Assembly (NCBI GenBank): GCA_921293015.1
Contig: OV121095.1
Span: 34,941,484 to 35,005,483 of the forward strand
DNA length: 64,000 bases
From: Phorcus lineatus
Lineage: Eukaryota; Mollusca; Gastropoda; Trochida; Trochidae
Direction: 5' to 3'
Made by a program: the position numbers and the translations under genes. This document shows, in pieces, positions 1 to 10,650 of this stretch. The notes below the pieces were generated by a model that ran no database searches, was not told the DNA's origin, and was given only the letters and a program-made list of their open reading frames with translations. Numbering within the stretch: the stretch's first letter is position 1; each line of letters opens with the position of its first letter.

Positions 1-149
1 AGGAATATAGTCATTGCAGAATAATTTCGAGTTTGTCTACAATGTCTTGGTAGAAATAAACCACGGCATTGAAACAATGCCGAACAATGGGACCGACGAT
101 GGGCTTTATTTGACGATACAACCATGCGCGAGGTCAGTAACGTTACAAA

Positions 150-157
150 TGACGTCA
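150..157. promoter_or_regulatory. CRE-like palindrome TGACGTCA upstream of candidate first exon
   Basis: Exact 8-bp CREB/ATF consensus palindrome 54 bp upstream of the ATG at 204. Its place just before a candidate first coding exon in a locally CpG-richer stretch makes a promoter role plausible. No TATA box is evident and the start site is not defined. Confidence 0.35.
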
Positions 158-203
158 TTTTGGCCAAGTCCATTGATCAAACTTGAGGGGGCTATTGTCC
201 ATC

Positions 204-247
204 ATGGCTGACTCGGCGTCTGTCGATTCGAAACCAAAAGGAGAGGT
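204..247 (+). CDS. Putative first coding exon, product unrecognised
   Basis: ATG at 204 has A at -3 and G at +4, a strong animal initiation context. It opens 14 codons (MADSASVDSKPKGE) plus two bases. An in-frame stop follows at 249 unless splicing occurs, and a perfect GTGAGT donor begins at 248; a weaker AG|GTGTGA donor begins at 246. The composition is richer in CpG than the surrounding DNA, and a TGACGTCA palindrome lies 54 bp upstream, as at many animal promoters. With the donor at 248 the exon ends in phase 2, which fits the exon-like block at 53,877. The peptide is hydrophilic, like many disordered N-termini, and I cannot assign a family. Upstream ATGs at 78, 87 and 99 open a frame ending at 211; if transcription starts downstream of the palindrome they are not in the mRNA. 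Exon status is inference from start context and splice signals. Confidence 0.38.
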
Positions 248-252
248 GTGAG

Positions 253-504
253 TTTGCAGAGAAAGAAAATCACGGATTAGAGACGTAACGTATCCCCTGG
301 GAACATTTTCAAATTCATATTGATTGTTCAATAAATTTGATTATATTCATATTGGAGCGACAACCCCTATACATGATAATGGACTCGTCCGAATATGTTC
401 TACGGCGGGAGGCATCATTGTTTTTAAAATGTTTTTGTTAAAAATACCATAATTTTTCAACTGTTTATATATATAAAGCAATTAATTGTTAAGGGAACCT
501 CATA
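253..504. other. Presumed intron start, nothing recognisable
   Basis: AT-rich sequence after the putative donor. I see no repeat, exon or RNA gene here. Confidence 0.3.
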
Positions 505-655
505 TAAGAAATCGAAAACTCGTAGTTGTGCATCTATCTTTGAATAAAACACAGCAGGGAGCATAAAACACTCAGGGCTGCGCCCTTCGTGTTTTATGCT
601 CCCTGCTATGTTTTATTCAACGATAGATGCACACCAACTCGTCTTCTATTTCTTA
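505..655. repeat. Fold-back MITE-like hairpin with 67-bp arms
   Basis: Two 67-bp arms (505-571 and 589-655) are inverted copies matching at about 59 of 67 positions; the inner 40 bp have only two mismatches. The 17-base loop contains its own small palindrome, AGGGCTGCGCCCT (574-586). The inner arm reads GGGAGCATAAAACAC on the plus strand. Such nearly complete inverted repeats are typical of fold-back MITEs. A transcript crossing it would form a long hairpin. No clear target-site duplication was identified. Confidence 0.85.
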
Positions 656-1849
656 AATAAACATCTATATGACTGTTTTTGTATTATCATTGACAACAAG
701 AAAATGTCCTAATTTGGGGGTTTAAGAGATAATGATGCAAGTTTAGGAAGGATATTTGAACATTACTCAAGACAAATGGTATTTTAGATCTTATTTAAGC
801 CACATAAAAATGGTTGAAACATACTCTGTGTCACTTTGAAGATAAACCTTTTCGAAAAGAAAGGCATGAAAAACACTACACATTCTTAGCACAAAGTTTA
901 TTGAAAGAGACCATTTATCATATATTCTGGACTACAGTGGTTGATGTTTCATTGAACATGATCAACGAAAACGAAAGTAATCATCTGATTTTTTTCTAAT
1001 CTTCCAATTCCTCAGAGTAAAAACCATTACTGAAGGTTACCCTTGCTCCCATTATTTACGCATCACATTAAGACCACCTAAGTGTTTTGTGACTGAAGAC
1101 ACATGTGATCAAGGAAAACCACTATTAAAAAAGTCCTCCTAAATCAACCGATATTAGGTTTTGACATTCTGATTTGAAAGGAACAATATCTATGGTTACT
1201 TATTTGTTATAATGGAAACCAATAAACGAAAGGAGATTTAACAAACACGATATTTTAAAACTTTTGTTCATGAGGAAACTGCATATTCATATTCTGGCTA
1301 TTTGTGTCATTTGTTACAATTAATAACATTTTCAGGTAACAGATGAAATACAAACGGAGACCAAAATGATATCTTATTTTTTCTAAATATATAAATACAG
1401 TAAAACAAACTGTATGATAAATATTCTAACAACGCTGAACGAAATGTCATTAAATTCGCACGGAATGAAAATAAATGAATGATAATATTCAACTTGGCCT
1501 TAAATATTTTGAAGTTTTATATCCTTCAAGTTTTGTCAATTGAATCTTATTCCGTACAATTCAAACATTTAAACACATTCTCCTTTTCAAAGAGATAAAT
1601 CATAACTTGACCATCCTACGTACGTCGATCGGAACTTTTTAGCTTCTCAACAATTTTTGCACATTTTAATTGAGTGTAAAATCATCATTGATTAACAATC
1701 CTCCAGGAAAGGTTTAAAAATCCAACTTCAAATTTCATATAGGAAATGATCAGCAAAATAATATTAAGACATCAAGCATTTACAAATCTACATACAATCG
1801 TTATAGAGGACTGAGAATATATCAGATACGAGGTCAAACGGGACATCTC
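656..1849. other. AT-rich non-coding stretch
   Basis: No gene supported; the short frames at 814-999 and 1307-1492 lack splice context or recognisable motifs. Around 1030-1105 there is a loose resemblance to the small MITE at 22,703-22,820. Confidence 0.3.
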
Positions 1850-2154
1850 TGTAGGTCAAGTGTGAAACGTCAATATCTTCTGGGTTTCACAATGAATATG
1901 CCTAATCTTAAGAGTATCATACATCATAACTAAACGATGCGTCAAAAATGAAGCGAAAACTACTCGCGACCATTTCAGTGTGAACATCTTTTAATCATAA
2001 CGTGTAGGAAAATGGTTCCGCGTAGCTTAACCGAACATGATCCTTTTTTTAAAAACTGCTTCTATTGATGAAAACAGATTGTCTGAGAATTCGAAATATT
2101 TATCTTCGTTTTACCTTTATATTATGTTCACCTAAAAAGCGTCTTACTGTCCCT
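1850..2154 (+). mobile_element. TTAA-type MITE family B, decayed copy 1
   Basis: The right end, ACTGTCCCT followed by TTAA (2155-2158), matches the intact copy at 60,676-61,011. The interior shares the family hallmarks in order: a GTGTGAACATCTTTTAATC block near 1979 and a GCGTAGCTTAACC block near 2018. The left end has eroded, so 1850 is approximate. Confidence 0.6.
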
Positions 2155-2204
2155 TTAACTCTCGAATGACTAGGCTATAAAGGATCAATGAGGATATGGT
2201 AATG

Positions 2205-2440
2205 AAACACGTTGCCTATTGTAAAATGGTTACCGTAGCTTCGAATCCTTGGGAATCGGCTTGTTTCAGCCAGCTAATGATTACGGACTTAAGTCCACAA
2301 GATGAATGTCCTACAATCTTGTAGAGTCTGATATAATGGCTGGTTTGACCTACGACATAAAAATGGTTTTAACGGGAGATAAATGTAGCACATGAAACGA
2401 AAGGATGAGAGAATGAATGAACATGACATTTTTATTCTAA
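2205..2440 (+). repeat. SINE-like dispersed repeat, copy 1
   Basis: Shares a core (AATCGGCTTGTT, then GACTTAAG and CAGAAGATGAAT-like blocks, then GGCTGGTTTGA) with copies near 7205, 18,325 and 22,120. At 2238-2248 the sequence GCTTCGAATCC matches a pol III B box well, suggesting a tRNA-derived head. No convincing A box is preserved, so SINE status is inference. Confidence 0.4.
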
Positions 2441-4299
2441 AAATCTGAAAAAGACAACATTGTTGTCCATACAAAACGTTCCTGAGGATGTCCTAATGGT
2501 TTCGTTGAGGTCAGGTTTTGGTAGGTATGATAGATATACCCATTCATGGCAGATATGGCAGGTGATCTGAAACGCACCTATTCAGCAATGATATAAACGG
2601 AAAATATGTTATGCACCCGAATGATTTTAGTCATAGGACTCGATTTCAGAGGCTCATAATTGAGAACCAAAAAAAACGAACGTCTACAAAAGAAATTGTA
2701 AAATAAAGACATTAACATGTTTTTACCCAGAATGATAAGTGGCGTTTTTGTAAGGCACACACTAGGTAACGACACACGAAAACTCCGGTGCAATTTAAAC
2801 AAAATCATATATCTAATTATGCATGGTAAGAATAATTGCACACACCACAGCCTAGGTTTGACGACTCTCCAGGCCCTGTATCCAGCAGCTCAACCCTTGT
2901 TCAGTTGCGATGGTTTTGGTTACTTAACTTTGGAAGCGAGACCGGTTTAGGACGCCTAACAAATCGGAATGAAGTCTTACCAATTTGAGATGTGCTTTGC
3001 ACGGCCTCTGCCAGAACAGAGATGGTTCCTAACCAGTTTTTGGGAATGTTTCAGTAATAGCTTCTATAGCAATGTTCTGGAGGACAGTCATAAGTATTAG
3101 AGCCCAACAATCTGATTTGTCAAAGCCTCCGACAACTTCTTCATGCAATTTCTCAATTGAAGTTATGTCGAAATGACAATTGAAAGTCAAGCAAATTAAT
3201 GATTGTGAATTTCACACGAAAGGGGACATTGCATCTTTCAGCAAAAAATCGAGGAGATGATACTATATTGTATCATTCGTAAACTCGTTCAGCAACAAAT
3301 GTTGCACTTTTGTATAACCAAAAAAGAAACTTTTTTCAACTATTGAAGGGATTAATGACCTTAATGAGGTAAAAACCCTGAATTCAACATCTTTTGGGTA
3401 CAATTCGCAAAAACAACCTATATCAAACAAAAGAACCGAAATATACCCTAACTCTCTTTACCCTTATGATGAATTTCAAACGTAATGCATTTGGACTGCA
3501 AATCACACAACAGAAGACATAAAGAAAAACCGATATAATCATTAAAACACAACATTGGACAATTCTTTGGTAGAAAGTAAAATGTCTATCAACCTTGTTT
3601 CCTTTACTTGTTACATTTTGATGATGATATTCTACTTTTGTGATTATTCAAAGAACCCTGTCATCAGATAATAATCCAATTAAAATCGATAAATCCATGC
3701 ACATAGGGAATATTGCAGTACTTTGATCCTTTCATGTAAGACTAAAGAAGTAAGCAATTAGAAATACAAAGGTAACCAGAAATCCCTCTCTACCTTCATT
3801 AAGTTTTTAGTGGAGGGCCGTCACTATCATTTGGGATATGCTAAGTACCTCTGATGGTACCTTCATATAAGCACCTTCGGAATATCATAGATAAATATGT
3901 CTATTATGGTAACTTGGAATTTATAACAGAATTTGAGAATTCCAATTCATCGAAGGACAGCATCAGGTGGACCAGTATGAAATGATTGATATTTCTTTCA
4001 CCGGTGTTTTTAATAACAACCAAAATACAGAGAACATTTGTTATAACTTTAGGAGAACCAGGATCCACATACTGGATTCATATTTTGTAATTGATGAATC
4101 TTTTTAAATTCAATTTTGAGGATTTCGTGTCATTGACTCTTTGATTCAAGGTTTTCAGGATTACATGGAAAAAGGATTAGTTCTAGAAAACTGTAGTGTG
4201 GACACCGTCTCTCCGATACTTCATTTCATTTAAACAATTCCTTAAGGCCTTTTAAAGGCCACAATACGTTTATCCATGATAGCGATATCTTCAATGCCT
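2441..4299. other. AT-rich non-coding stretch
   Basis: Overlapping short frames on both strands near 2578-2950 have no motif or splice support. Nothing else recognised. Confidence 0.3.
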
Positions 4300-4375
4300 G
4301 ATAAGATGAAAGAGAGAGTAAATACTATTTTCCTTCACACTTGTTTTATCTCTGTCTTAACAGCGAAACGTCTGA
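4300..4375 (+). repeat. Dispersed repeat pair, copy 1 (partner near 25,026)
   Basis: A GATGAAAGAGAGAG block, then an ACTTGTT block and a CAGCGRARMRTCTGATGGA-like block occur in the same order and orientation at 25,026-25,103. Only two copies seen; class unknown. Confidence 0.45.
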
Positions 4376-6174
4376 TGGACTTTTCCCAAAGGATCATCTG
4401 TTGTTGTCAATTTCTTCTTTTACAGGCCTAATCCCAGGAGCTCAGATGCAAGTGTCATCTACATCATATTCATCAAAGGATATTATTTACTCTACGGTGA
4501 CTGCACCTCATTCAACTAATCTATGAATATCCTACACCGATCATATCAAGATCACTAAGAACCTATTTCAAGAAAAGGAGCCCACAGGCGTGTTTTATGA
4601 ATAGATGAAAGAATTCAAGCAACAAGGTGATATGACAATTTACTACTATCTACCCATTGTGTCCAAATAATGATTATCATGCTTGGCTATGAATACAACG
4701 TGGCGGTACAACAAAAATCTTAATTAAACATGGAAATTCACAGTACACGAGGCGAGTATACTTCCATTTATCTTACGAACTTATGACCTTTTTGGAATTA
4801 AACAGCCTTTAACCCGAACCACCAGTATTGATCGTGTTTTGGGTGGCATGTTATCATTGATTAGTATAATCAGGATCATAGTCCCTATATGAACACATGC
4901 TATCATGTATTTCCCTAGCGTTCATCCCTCCATGGTAGAATTTTATTACAGCGGTGTGCTCAGGTTTGAGATAAACCATGATTGTGACACACAGACAAGT
5001 ATTATATCATAAATCAGTTGTATTCATAGGTTTTAACTTTCCAGTTGATATTTTTTGTGTACAAACATATGCTTAACTTGCACAATGTATTCAACTACAT
5101 TCGCGCTGAGTTGGGTTGGCTACCCTTTGATACTGTTTGTGTCAATAGCATAAGCATTCGAAAAGTACTAACATCTGTGTATATGAAATTGTGAACGATC
5201 CTCCCTGTATTCTGTGAATAAAATGGAAGGCTAGAATATAGAGTATCAAAGCGTAGTTTACGGAGTAAACATATTCCCTCCCTATCCCTCTCTCATACCC
5301 CCCTCCCCCAAATTGGTTCAACGAAAAAGCTTTTGGCGTTTTGTCCCTTTAAGATTTGTATGTGATGTTATGATTACAAAACTCTTTTTGTCTGACCCTA
5401 TCAAAACACTGACTGCCTGGGGGAAACAAGTTTTAATTGGTAGCTCAGCGGGTGTGTGTCACAAGCACATAATGTTGGAGACTTCAAGCGATATCCTTCA
5501 CCACCACAAAGCCAGGTCGTTTGATGAGTAAAATGATAACTTTAAGGAATACAATAGCAAAAATGACTCGCTTTTATACCTCGTATAATTTTTCGAAAAA
5601 AGTAGAAAACTGATACAAGATGGTATGAAATGAGTAAAGGTCGAAGTCCGGTCCTCGTTTTGGACTCCTAATAAAGTATTTAATCAACCTGAGATACAAC
5701 TATCGACTTCCATCCATTGATTGGAGTGTTATGCACTAACTGCTTGGTTGATGTGAAAGTATGATGCGTTAAAGAGAGAAAATCAGATTGAAAAAAGAAG
5801 TTACCACATAATATGATGAGGCTAAATGTAACACCCAATCTTCGTAAATCTGTTTTTTATCATAATGCCTCCGTGTGAAGGCATCATTATTCAATCAAAA
5901 AATCATAATGTTCATATGTCATTCCGTATGTTAATCTACGCATCTGGACCACTTTTCAATTTAAACCTCTGACCTTTCAACAATTTTTTCTAGGTTGACT
6001 GGTGCCTTTTATACCTGTAAACGCGGCAGAAATTCTTTCTTAAAACCAAACAGTTATCGGTGCATACGTTTAACAAGTTCATTATAATAGTGTCTTTATT
6101 ATAATCACGAGAAACATATATGAATGCAAATAATCTAGACTGTTTAAATTTGACAAATGAGTCATATTTGTGAT
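4376..6174. other. Non-coding stretch with a pyrimidine-rich patch
   Basis: A C/T-rich patch lies at 5274-5311. A good-looking acceptor (polypyrimidine then ACAG near 4426) precedes a short open frame to 4525, but no convincing donor follows. No gene is called. Confidence 0.25.
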
Positions 6175-6178
6175 TTAA

Positions 6179-6521
6179 AGGGGCTGTAGCACGATTTTTA
6201 GATAGTTAAAGTGATCTCATGAACACGAGAATATTTTTTTCTAATTGCAAGACGATGTTTATATACAAAAGAAGCAGTTTTCAAACAACGTACCATGATC
6301 GAATGAGCTATGCAAATCCATGTCCCTACCTCAAATGATTAAAAGGTGTTCTGACTGCCAGTGAGTTTTGCTTGAGACTTGCTAATGAACCTTAGATTAT
6401 GGAGGATAAGATTGAGTAATGAGATGGTTTAACCATCTGGAGATAATACATTTGGCATAAACTGATGTTCATTGGTGAAAATTTGAAGAGATAAATCTTT
6501 CTTAAACGTGCTAGAGCCCCC
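6179..6521 (-). mobile_element. TTAA-type MITE family B, inverted copy 2
   Basis: Flanked by TTAA at 6175-6178 and 6522-6525. The termini are inverted: AGGGGCTGTAGCACG on the left, CGTGCTAGAGCCCCC on the right. The interior is the reverse complement of the other family members, for example GGTGTTCTGACTG near 6345 and GAGCTATGCAAATCCATG near 6304. Purine-starting termini plus TTAA duplication fit Kolobok or piggyBac-type elements; no coding capacity. Confidence 0.85.
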
Positions 6522-6525
6522 TTAA

Positions 6526-7204
6526 CTAACATTGGCAATGATATATGATATTCAACGTTACCATGGCCAACATTTTCAACAAATTATGTACTCCATAAAT
6601 AGCCTGTCCAGAATCTCTACTAACTGTGGTGGTCATTTCTGGTGTCCGGGAAGGCCAACGGTTTCATTGAGATAATGATCCCTCATCAAACTGTAATTAG
6701 CGAGACGAATTCAAATCGGAGGTGCTCTTGTCATCTGACACTGTCTGGGGCTTTCATTAAGACTATTGACCGATGGTCAGAATTTACTGCAAAAACTGGT
6801 AGATGTGTTGAAAAAATACACGGTTACGATAAGTTTGAAATTTCATTTTGGACTTATGCTTTAGGTTTTAGAAAATATGAAAACAATTCATTATACCCAT
6901 CTGACGTTGGAATCGAAGACAAATAGCTTTTATCCGATATTTTAAGAATTGAAATGAGGTTTTCAAGATACCTTCAAACGTCAGGACCAGATCACAGACC
7001 CGAACATCCGTTTCTGAAGAGTAATGAGTCAATGGAGGGTACAGAATTCTCTATACTGACTACTTCACAATTGTAACGACGTGAAATAACTGCGTGTAAC
7101 ACCATGTAGAGATAAAAATACCAGGAAATGGCTGGGAGACCTACTCAATTGGGTCATTGAGAAGGAAGCAACGATTTACTTCTGGAAGATTGTTTGCTGA
7201 GCTG
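6526..7204. other. Non-coding stretch holding one unsupported 94-codon frame
   Basis: A plus-strand frame at 6642-6926 is the longest here, but it begins at a non-ATG codon, has no recognised motif and no clear splice sites. I do not call a gene. Confidence 0.25.
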
Positions 7205-7535
7205 CTGAAAGTTGGAGAATCGGCTTGTTATAGCTGACAAATGACGGGTTGACTTAAGCCCAGAAGATGAATTTACTCAGAACATGGGCCAAGATACCAG
7301 ATAACCGCTGGTTTGAAGTAAGACAGGAAAACAGGTTTCAGTACCGACAGACGAACACTTCTTTGCCATATATTAGTATGTTACATGCCTTGGAATTACC
7401 ACTTGAAACTCCGGACACCAGATCACAGCTTGTTTGAAGTAAGACTGGAAAACAGATTACAGTGTCTATATACGAACACTTCTTTGCTATATATTTTTAT
7501 GTTACACCGGCTAGGAATAACCACTTAAAACTTTA
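7205..7535 (+). repeat. SINE-like repeat copy 2 followed by a 121-bp tandem duplication
   Basis: 7205-7295 matches the dispersed repeat at 2205. Downstream, a unit starting ACCAGAT occurs at 7296 and again at 7417, giving two tandem copies of about 121 bp that share GAAGTAAGAC and CGAACACTTCTTTGC blocks. Divergence is moderate. Confidence 0.6.
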
Positions 7536-8522
7536 TTGCCTTTGTCAAGATATTTGAAAGTTGGTAGATGGGTGGAGTGTTGTTTGGCCTACCTCATAGA
7601 CACAATTATTTGGACAGAAAGTTCAACCTGGACATGTTGTGGGGTTGTTGGAACAATGCAAGATATCAAACTTTATATCAAACAAAGTTTGATTAGAATT
7701 TCAAACGTTTTAGATTATTGCAGTTCGTAGGAATTGCATAATGTTTTATTCATTCATATGCGTCTTAAGGGCTTGAGTTTTTTATGTCCAGGGAATGCGA
7801 TGAAAATCGGTTTTAATAATGTTTAACTTCAAAAGATATAATACTTTTTCTTGGTCGGCTTTCATGATTAGCGTGTTTGCAAATAACATGACAATCAATC
7901 AATGACTGCAGTGATTTAACATTTGCAATAAAAATACAATGTTTGTGAACCGGGTCGTTGGCAGGAAAACAAAAATACCCTGGCACTTCTAGAACCTTTT
8001 TATTCATGAACATCATGAATACTTGTACTATTCGAAATGTGTAAACCCTAAGTATTTTGTACTTTAGGCATTCCCCTGGTAACACGAAAGACACGTCAAA
8101 GCAGTATTGGTCATAGATATGACAATACAATATAAAAGCAAACCTACACAAAGAGATATTTGCTCAGTTTCCAAGTCAGCAAAGAAAATGTGGTTATTTG
8201 ACAGAGTTCAGCTTCTGAACAAAAGTTTGTTCAAAACTTTCAAACCCAGTGCAAATATCATGAAAAATGGTGTTCACTTAAGATCGCCTTCATCAATCAC
8301 CATTCATTCAAATGTTATGATCTTTTAGAAGAAAACGAAAAACATATTCAAGTCACATAATAAAAGATGATATGCACAGTAATGAATGAACAGATCTGGC
8401 AGAATTTCATCGGTCCAATATGCATACACTAAAATCAAACTTGTCATTTCGAAATATTTTATATAAGTAGATAACCGCAAGAAGGTTCATTTTTCAGGAT
8501 CCTAATTTTAATAACTGCAACC
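7536..8522. other. AT-rich non-coding stretch
   Basis: The minus-strand 112-codon frame at 7813-8151 and overlapping plus-strand frames show no recognisable domain. No exon supported. Confidence 0.25.
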
Positions 8523-8526
8523 TTAA

Positions 8527-8988
8527 AGAGCCACTCCGTGATTTTCATAACATATTATATACCTTTGATACGAACCTAAATGTCATATGTGGTGATATAA
8601 AATCAAAACATCTTAAGTTTTCATGTCCAAAAGACATATATTTGACAAATACTGGTTTTCCATGAAAAACAGACTTTCAAATGCACAGAGGTGTAGATAT
8701 CACGTCCAATATACATGGATACTGATTATATAACCTAACAAACGCTATCAACTCATAACTGCCCTCCTGACTGTTTTAGATAAGTCTCCAATATTACGTT
8801 TGACTATTTGGCGCGCGCCACTGTCCGGTTTTCGATCATAATTGTTACGTTCTACTTTCATATTGTCACTGTAAAAAAACAATCAGTTTTAAAATGTGTA
8901 ATTTTGGTAACAGTCGATACATGGCGATCAAATGACACCATAGATTAAGTTTGGCATATATGACTCCAACAACTCACGGAGTGGCTCT
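8527..8988 (+). mobile_element. TTAA-type MITE family A, copy 1 (462 bp)
   Basis: Perfect 15-bp terminal inverted repeats AGAGCCACTCCGTGA, flanked by TTAA at 8523-8526 and 8989-8992. It aligns end to end with the copy at 58,196-58,651 (about 90% by eye), including the GC-rich GCGCGCCACTGTCCGG block near 8812. No open frame of note, so non-autonomous; TTAA implies a piggyBac- or Kolobok-type transposase in trans. Confidence 0.93.
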
Positions 8989-8992
8989 TTAA

Positions 8993-9993
8993 CATTAAAC
9001 AAGTGATGATTTCATGCTCTGATCTCATGCAAGTTCTCATAACCTGCTGGTAAATCTTCACATCACATCACAGGGGTAGAAGCAGTATCAATGAGACGTG
9101 ACACTGGGTTATGAAATAAAATACATGAGCTCCACATTAAAACATCCTATTTCCTGGATGCTATTTGAATTTTGATAACCTGAAACATATTAAGAAACTA
9201 TTTGCATATTTATAGCTTTCAAGTTCCTGCCGCTCAGGTTAGTATTTTCGCAATGTATCCTAAGAAGACAAATGTCATACATTTCGCTCCATGAAATGTT
9301 GTAGTAACCTCTGTAGTGCAGAATAGTTTAAACGCAATTTGAATCACAGCTGTTAATCAGTCATTGATTTGTCTCATGGGAACGGAAACATGTGCCTTTG
9401 AAGACAGACATGTTTGTAATTCTTCCTGCAAAACGCTGATCAGTAACTGTTTTTTTATCGCAATAAATTCTTGATCTCTCACTAGTTGAAAGCTCATATT
9501 GTTTTTTATGATAATTAAATGGTATCTATGGCACACTGCTTGTTTACGGTTATGTCATGTTCATGATACCAATTTTATATTAATGTCGTCAGTGGCAAAT
9601 AATTACTCTGCTTTAGGATTGTGTATTGAGTGTCATTATAGTAAACACTCCCGGGTTCCTTTTGATGACATTTTGGTGTTGAAAATGGAAATTGTTGCCT
9701 TGCATCATCTTTTTATAATGTGAAAACGATTTCTGCTTAAATTACAAAGATTTAATTAACAGTTACTTCAGTAACTCTGTGTCTATTCAACACAGTGACG
9801 GTATGCCTCTAAATTAACATCGGGGTTGGAGAAAACATTGAACATTCGTTGACGGTTTTGGTACCTGTATGCATATATACGAGATAAACCATGCGAGTGG
9901 ATCTCAATTTGTATTGTGTCTCAGCATTTACACTTAACGACATTGATATCAAATGCAGTCAGAGCTTATCTGAAAAAATACGTACATTTTTTA
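8993..9993. other. Non-coding stretch
   Basis: Nothing recognised beyond a short imperfect palindrome (GTTACTTCAGTAAC) near 9763. The frame at 9499-9723 has no supporting motif. Confidence 0.25.
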
Positions 9994-9995
9994 TA

Positions 9996-10648
9996 CAGCT
10001 GCATACCAAATGTTTGATCACATACCACTATACCGTAGTGTAAATATTATGTATGTTTAATTTTATTTGGACGTCAATAAAATAACTTCAGCAAAACTTA
10101 AATTAATCTGCTTTTGTCCAGGTGAAAAATAGCCATTTTGAACTTATTTTCGAATCGTCTTGTCTACGTGCATTAATTACAATTTTGGCATGTGTATAGA
10201 CGGAAAGGGTCATTTTTTAAAATTCTGATTTTCCGGAAATTTCTATTTAAATATTCTTGTACCAATCTCTTAGAAAAAAAATCAGCACAATCACATTGAC
10301 TGATTGCATGATAACAAACAAGACTTGAGTTTAAAGCTGTTTTTGTAGCGAAAAAGGAAAAGGATCACTTAACTAAAATAAATAAATAAATAACATGGTC
10401 ACTTTAATGACCTGCCAAAACAGCTATGATTAAATGTTGGTTGTGATACACGTTTATGTAAAAGTAAACTGGATCTACACATCTGAAATGAAAATAACAT
10501 ATTATTACTCAAGTCTGTCCTAATATGATATATTAATGTGTATGCTGTACCCTGTCCAAAAAGAGATAAAGTGAAAAAAACATCCCAAATTACATGATTT
10601 TTGCACTAGGGCACGCAGGTATGTGAACAAACTTTCGGTATACAGCTG
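9996..10648 (+). mobile_element. TA-flanked Tc1/mariner-type MITE family C, copy 1 (653 bp)
   Basis: Begins CAGCTGCATACCAAATG after TA (9994-9995) and ends GGTATACAGCTG before TA (10,649-10,650). The terminal repeat extends about 30 bp with few mismatches and an outer subterminal block (GTGCAAATATCATGTAATTTGG-type) recurs in inverted form near both ends in the family. Two further copies lie at 13,572 and 55,180. TA duplication is the hallmark of Tc1/mariner. No transposase frame inside. Confidence 0.85.
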
Positions 10649-10650
10649 TA

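Noticed and set aside
4426-4525. Internal exon after a good polypyrimidine-ACAG acceptor
   Set aside because: No clear donor, and the frame ends at a stop; single-signal evidence only.
5300-5352. Another TTAA MITE end (TGTCCCTTTAAG)
   Set aside because: Only the last few bases match family B; the interior does not align.
7813-8151. 112-codon minus-strand gene
   Set aside because: No recognisable domain, AT-rich codon use and no splice or promoter support; length is compatible with chance.
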